From assembly GCF_008364765.1 (NCBI RefSeq), contig NZ_VTUY01000003.1, positions 125,657-189,656 on the forward strand: a DNA stretch of 64,000 nucleotides. The letters are read 5' to 3'. Source of the stretch: Bacillus sp. CH30_1T (lineage in GTDB: Bacteria > Bacillota > Bacilli > Bacillales > Bacillaceae_B). The position numbers were made by a program, and so were the translations under genes. Under the pieces are notes generated by a model. The model was not told the origin of the DNA, searched no databases, and saw nothing but the letters and a program-made list of their open reading frames with translations. The number at the start of each line of letters is the position of its first letter. Within the stretch, counting starts at the first letter, position 1. Positions 60,901 to 64,000 of the stretch are shown in pieces.

Positions 60901-61443
60901 TATTTAGATATTGTGTTAACGAACTCTAAGCAATTTGTCGGGAAAGAAGCAAAGCCTGCGGGCGTACTCTATTTCCACGTTCATAATCCTATGATCAATA
61001 GTAAGAAAATCTTGACAATGGATCAGATTGAAAAGGAAATCTTTAAGAGTTTTAAGATGAAGGGACTCGTTCTGGGAGACTCTGACATCGTTCGGTTAAT
61101 GGATCAAACGTTAGATACGGGGAACTCAGATATCATCTCGGCAGGGGTCAAGAAGGATGGATCATTATCCTCCCGGTCAAAAGCTGCTTCAACAGAAGAC
61201 TTTCACTATATGCGTCAGCATGTGAGAAAACTATATGAAGCTTCAGGGAACCGGATTGTTTCAGGTGAGACCAATATTACTCCTTACAAGCTAAAGGACC
61301 GTACACCATGTCAGTTCTGTTCGTTCCGTTCCGTTTGTCAATTCGACCAATCACTTGAAGAAAACGAGTACAGAGTGCTCCCGACGGCAAAACCAGAAGA
61401 TCTATTAAGGACATTGAGAGAGGAGGTTGAGTCCAATGAGTAA
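57958..61443 (+). CDS. addB: AddB subunit of the AddAB helicase-nuclease
   Basis: An 1161-residue AddB (1166 in B. subtilis). It begins with the Walker A motif VRFILGRSGTGKTHRILDEM; the inactive helicase-like domains follow, and the C-terminal nuclease domain has MELFHSCPFSHFASHGL, the active-site LRIVDYKSSARDLDM and the iron-sulfur ligands CQFCSFRSVCQF, with the first Cys in HSCPF. With AddA it resects double-strand breaks and recognises Chi. ATG start after GGGAGTGAGAGG. Its end overlaps addA by 8 nt, ensuring coupled synthesis. Confidence 0.95.
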   Translation: MAVRFILGRSGTGKTHRILDEMKQSLLEEPNGDPIIYIVPDQMSFISEYDLVNTPGLNGMIRGQVFSFTRLAWKILQETGGMSRYHLSDVGLNMMIRKIIDENKDRLHIFSKAADKPGFIHHVESMLTEFKRYCISPQDLGQLDGEDELGSKVLKDKLHDLELIYEKFEEKLLGKYIDSEDYFQLLADNVKNSELLRDAEIYIDGFHSFTPQEYQIIDQLIQYSKTVTVALTTDPEQQMGAMNELSLYRMTNETYHTLQDISNGAGKSIEEVVLVKRIRYHNDSMLHLERHFEDRPTVPCEEAKGSIEFLEASNRRAEVEGIAREIRKLAREKGYRYKDIAVLVRNSQDYRDKVETIFQDYSIPFFLDQKRTMLNHPLIELIRSTLEIMNTNWRYEPVFRAVKTDLLFPYQKNPTDLREKMDRLENYVLAYGIKGDRWTKKDRWKYRRFRGLEHVDAPQTDREKELEHEINELRLFISAPIIRLGKRLKKQSTGREFCETLYLYLEELDIPAKLERMRIEAEEKGDLIAAREHDQAWSAVMDLLDQYVEMLGDEETTMKKFSSILDAGMETMQFSLVPPAIDQVIIADLEKSRLGAIKAAFIIGVNDGVLPAKMNEDGVLSDEDRESLINRGFKIAPSNRTKLLDEEFVAYKAFTTPSERLFISYPIANEEGKALLPSSFIKRLNEMFPDAFTKLLINEPSELSEEEQLHYVCHPNVTISHLTSQLQLKKHEYPIYDFWWDVYNFYATSNDWKWHAQHILSSLFYQNRANQLSEDTSRDLYGDHILASVSRMELFHSCPFSHFASHGLKLRERDFFKLEAPDIGEMFHSALKWISEEVDRHGLTWASLSKAQCLKLAKEAVLMLAPKLQHQILLSSNRHYYIAQKLEQIISRASLILSEHAKASGFVPVGVELGFGPHATLPPFQFQLRNGTKMELQGRIDRVDKAEDASGVYLRIVDYKSSARDLDMTEVYYGLALQMLTYLDIVLTNSKQFVGKEAKPAGVLYFHVHNPMINSKKILTMDQIEKEIFKSFKMKGLVLGDSDIVRLMDQTLDTGNSDIISAGVKKDGSLSSRSKAASTEDFHYMRQHVRKLYEASGNRIVSGETNITPYKLKDRTPCQFCSFRSVCQFDQSLEENEYRVLPTAKPEDLLRTLREEVESNE

Positions 61444-64000
61444 AGGTACGATTCCGGCAAAGCCTGATTATGTTACATGGACAGATGATCAGTGGAAGGC
61501 GATTTGGGCGAAAGGTCAGGACATTCTCGTAGCAGCTGCTGCAGGATCAGGGAAGACTGCAGTTCTTGTAGAGAGGATCATTCAGAAAATCCTTTCTGAA
61601 GAAGACAGAATAGATGTGGATGAACTATTGGTAGTAACCTTTACCAATGCATCTGCCGCTGAGATGAGACATCGGATCGGGCAGGCATTGGAAAAGGCGA
61701 TTGATGAGGATCCCCATTCCCATCATTTAAGAAAACAGCTGAGCTTACTGAACCGGGCTTCCATTTCGACTCTTCACTCTTTTTGCCTTGAAGTGATTCG
61801 TAAATATTATTATCTCATCGACATTGACCCGGGTTTTCGGATTGCCGATGAAACAGAAGGGGATCTGCTGCGTGATGAAGTGCTTGATGAGCTGTTTGAA
61901 GAGGAATACGGAAAAGAAGGCAATCATGATTTCTATACACTGGTAGATACATTTACCAATGATAGAAGTGACGGTGCCCTTCAGGATATGATCCGTAAGC
62001 TGTATGACTTTTCACGCTCTCACCCGAACCCGGACGAATGGCTGAGAGGGCTGGAAGAGATGTATGACATCCAAGAAGGTGTAGAGATCGATCACCTTTC
62101 TTTCATTCAGCCGCTCCATACAGATATTCGCTTACAGCTTCATGGGGCGAAAAACTTGTTTCAGCGTGCATTGGATCTGACACGGGTTCCTGGGGGACCG
62201 GGTCCAAGAGCTGAAAACTTTCTAAACGATATAGAGATTGTCGAGAGCCTTGAAGAAAGCCGGCACATTTCATGGAATGCTTTATATGAAACGATTCAAA
62301 CCTTACCCTTTACAAAGTTAAAAGCTTGTCGAGGGGATGACTATAACAAGGATATCGTTGATGAAGCGAAAAAGCTTCGGGATCAAGGGAAGAAAACGAT
62401 AGAAAAACTGCAGGAAGATTTTTTCTCAAGAAGACCGGAGTCATTCCTTGAGGATATGAAGAAAATGAGAGACGTGATTCATACCCTGTCGGAAGTGGTG
62501 GTGGAATTCGGCAAACGTTTCCGACAAGTGAAAGAGGAAAAGGGACTTGTTGACTTTGCCGATTTAGAGCATTTTTGTCTCGATATTTTAAGAGACCCTT
62601 CATCAGATGCTTTACTTCCTTCAGAAGCTGCAAAGCAATATAAAAAGAAATTCAAAGAAGTACTGGTCGACGAGTATCAGGATACGAATATGGTTCAGGA
62701 ATCGATTCTTCTTCTCATTACTGAAGAACGAGAAGAAGTAGGGAACCGTTTTATGGTAGGAGATGTAAAGCAATCCATCTATCGATTCCGATTGGCAGAG
62801 CCGAATTTGTTTTTAGGAAAGTATACCCGCTTTCTTCCTGTAAGCGGAGAAGCGGGATTGAAGATCGATCTATCTCAAAACTTCAGAAGCCGGAAAGAGG
62901 TATTAGAGGGAACCAACTTTTTATTTAAGCAAATCATGGGGTCTTCGGTTGGTGAGATGGAATATAACCGGGAAGCAGAGCTGGTGAAGGGTGCTCCCTA
63001 CCCGGAAGAGAAAGAGTATCCGATCGAAGTAGCGATCATTAATCAGGAATCAGAGGAAACTTCATCGGGTGGTGATGAAGATGAGTTGTCCATTTTTGAT
63101 GAGGGTGATATTGAGAAATCCGTACTTGAAGCCCGCTACATGGCAAATAAAGTGAAGGCCATGATTGAAGAGCGTACACCGATCTATGATGCCAAAACGA
63201 AGACAGAGCGTCCCGTTCAATACAAAGATATTGTGATTTTGCTTCGTTCTATGCCTTGGGCGGCAGAAATTATGGAAGAATTCAAACGGCAAGGAATTCC
63301 GATTTATGCAAATCTGTCTACTGGTTATTTTGAAGCAACCGAGATCGCGATTATGCTTTCACTGCTGAAAGTGATTGACAATCCGTATCAGGATATCCCC
63401 CTGGCATCGGTTCTTCGTTCACCGATTGTTGGGCTGGACGAGCAGGGTCTTGCAAGCATTCGGATTCATTCGAGAGCGGGAACGTATTACGAAGCCTTGA
63501 AGAAATTTGCAAGTGAAAAACCAAGTAACGCACGTGAAGAAGAAACATTTGAAAAGGTCAAAGTGTTTCTGTATCACATGCAAAACTGGCGAACAAAGGC
63601 TAGACAAGGATCGGTTACGGAGCTAATTTGGCAATTGTATCGGGACACTAGATTCTATGATTATGTCGGAGGAATGGCCGGCGGGAAACAGCGTCAGGCA
63701 AACCTTCGGGCACTATACGACCGTGCCCGCCAATACGAATCAACGTCCTTTAGAGGTTTATTCCGCTTCCTGCGATTCATTGATCGGATGAGGGAAAGAG
63801 GCGATGACCTCGGGGTAGCGAGAGCTCTCAGCGAGCAGGAGGATGTAGTCCGCTTAATGACAATTCACTCCAGTAAAGGGCTTGAGTTCCCGGTTGTCTT
63901 TGTCGCTGGCACATCGAAGCAATTCAATCTCATGGATTTGAACGCTTCCTATTTATTAGATAAAGATTTGGGTTTTGCTACAAAGTATACAGACCCAGGG
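61436..64000 (+). CDS. addA: AddA subunit of the AddAB helicase-nuclease, N-terminal 855 codons
   Basis: The frame runs from ATG 61436 off the window end. It reads TWTDDQWKAIWAKGQDILVA (Q motif), AAAGSGKTAVLVERIIQKIL (Walker A, about residues 36-55), VTFTNASAAEMRHRIG (motif Ia), ASISTLHSFCLEVIRKYYYL, the Walker B stretch LVDEYQDTNMVQE near residue 415, VGDVKQSIYRFRLAEPNLF and the later MTIHSSKGLEFPVVF near residue 810. AddA is the UvrD-like 3'-5' helicase with a C-terminal nuclease, which here lies beyond the window. AGGAGGTTGAGTCC precedes the start, inside addB. Confidence 0.95.
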   Translation, partial: MSKGTIPAKPDYVTWTDDQWKAIWAKGQDILVAAAAGSGKTAVLVERIIQKILSEEDRIDVDELLVVTFTNASAAEMRHRIGQALEKAIDEDPHSHHLRKQLSLLNRASISTLHSFCLEVIRKYYYLIDIDPGFRIADETEGDLLRDEVLDELFEEEYGKEGNHDFYTLVDTFTNDRSDGALQDMIRKLYDFSRSHPNPDEWLRGLEEMYDIQEGVEIDHLSFIQPLHTDIRLQLHGAKNLFQRALDLTRVPGGPGPRAENFLNDIEIVESLEESRHISWNALYETIQTLPFTKLKACRGDDYNKDIVDEAKKLRDQGKKTIEKLQEDFFSRRPESFLEDMKKMRDVIHTLSEVVVEFGKRFRQVKEEKGLVDFADLEHFCLDILRDPSSDALLPSEAAKQYKKKFKEVLVDEYQDTNMVQESILLLITEEREEVGNRFMVGDVKQSIYRFRLAEPNLFLGKYTRFLPVSGEAGLKIDLSQNFRSRKEVLEGTNFLFKQIMGSSVGEMEYNREAELVKGAPYPEEKEYPIEVAIINQESEETSSGGDEDELSIFDEGDIEKSVLEARYMANKVKAMIEERTPIYDAKTKTERPVQYKDIVILLRSMPWAAEIMEEFKRQGIPIYANLSTGYFEATEIAIMLSLLKVIDNPYQDIPLASVLRSPIVGLDEQGLASIRIHSRAGTYYEALKKFASEKPSNAREEETFEKVKVFLYHMQNWRTKARQGSVTELIWQLYRDTRFYDYVGGMAGGKQRQANLRALYDRARQYESTSFRGLFRFLRFIDRMRERGDDLGVARALSEQEDVVRLMTIHSSKGLEFPVVFVAGTSKQFNLMDLNASYLLDKDLGFATKYTDPG

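Overview
The window looks like chromosomal DNA of a low-GC Gram-positive endospore former of the family Bacillaceae. The gene order is a close relative of the Bacillus subtilis hemEHY-yhg-yhf-comK-yhj-addBA stretch: hmoB(yhgC), hemE, hemH, hemY, yhgD, yhgE, yhfH, yhfI, lplJ, lcfB(yhfL), yhfN, yhzC-like, comK, yhjE-like, a signal peptidase I gene, addB and addA. Strong AGGAGG-type ribosome sites, frequent GTG/TTG starts, a LysM/GH18 spore-type hydrolase and ComK agree with this. Species cannot be fixed from the sequence alone; a marine or soil Bacillus-like genus is my inference.

Layout. 1-7.1 kb: tail of a DoxX-like membrane protein, an M20 amidohydrolase, a PAP2 phosphatase, a multi-pass permease, the liaFSR envelope-stress system and an isochorismatase-like hydrolase. 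7.2-19.3 kb: heme monooxygenase, the three late heme genes of the coproporphyrin route, a LysM/GH18 hydrolase, a TetR regulator with its YhgE-type membrane target, a YtkA-like lipoprotein, YhfH, YhfI and lipoate ligase. 19.3-33.2 kb: an accessory block of 15 genes sitting between lplJ and lcfB. It encodes a two-component flavin hydroxylase, an IclR regulator, 3-hydroxyanthranilate dioxygenase, ACMS decarboxylase, RidA-type deaminase, semialdehyde dehydrogenase, the lower meta-cleavage pathway (tautomerase, decarboxylase, hydratase, aldolase, acylating acetaldehyde dehydrogenase), a free-standing FMN adenylyltransferase and a TRAP transporter. Together these would convert anthranilate through 3-hydroxyanthranilate to pyruvate and acetyl-CoA. 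33.3-36 kb: long-chain acyl-CoA ligase (with a FadR-type operator) and enoyl-CoA hydratase. 36-42 kb: a malate module (MalK/MalR-like sensor pair, malic enzyme, 2-hydroxycarboxylate transporter, AEC carrier) with a cre site. 42-49 kb: YeeE/YedE sulfur transporter, XRE-cupin regulator with azlCD, YhfN-like protease, DUF421 protein, IDEAL protein, ComK. 49-64 kb: S9 peptidase, TVP38 protein, signal peptidase, a chimeric gene relic, acetoacetyl-CoA reductase/thiolase pair, a secreted endonuclease behind a Pho-box-like promoter, a GNAT protein, an MFS relic, addB and the first 855 codons of addA.

The main points for follow-up are the anthranilate island with its RibF-like protein lacking the riboflavin kinase domain; three 23-bp operator copies around the yhgD-like gene; four hexamer repeats in front of the secreted nuclease; a five-copy 20-nt-period intergenic array; a MalT-type regulator fused by deletion to the tail of an alpha/beta hydrolase; and an abrupt codon-usage switch inside the enoyl-CoA hydratase gene. 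No rRNA, tRNA, CRISPR array, insertion sequence or recognisable riboswitch was seen. No gene-free stretch exceeds 300 bases.
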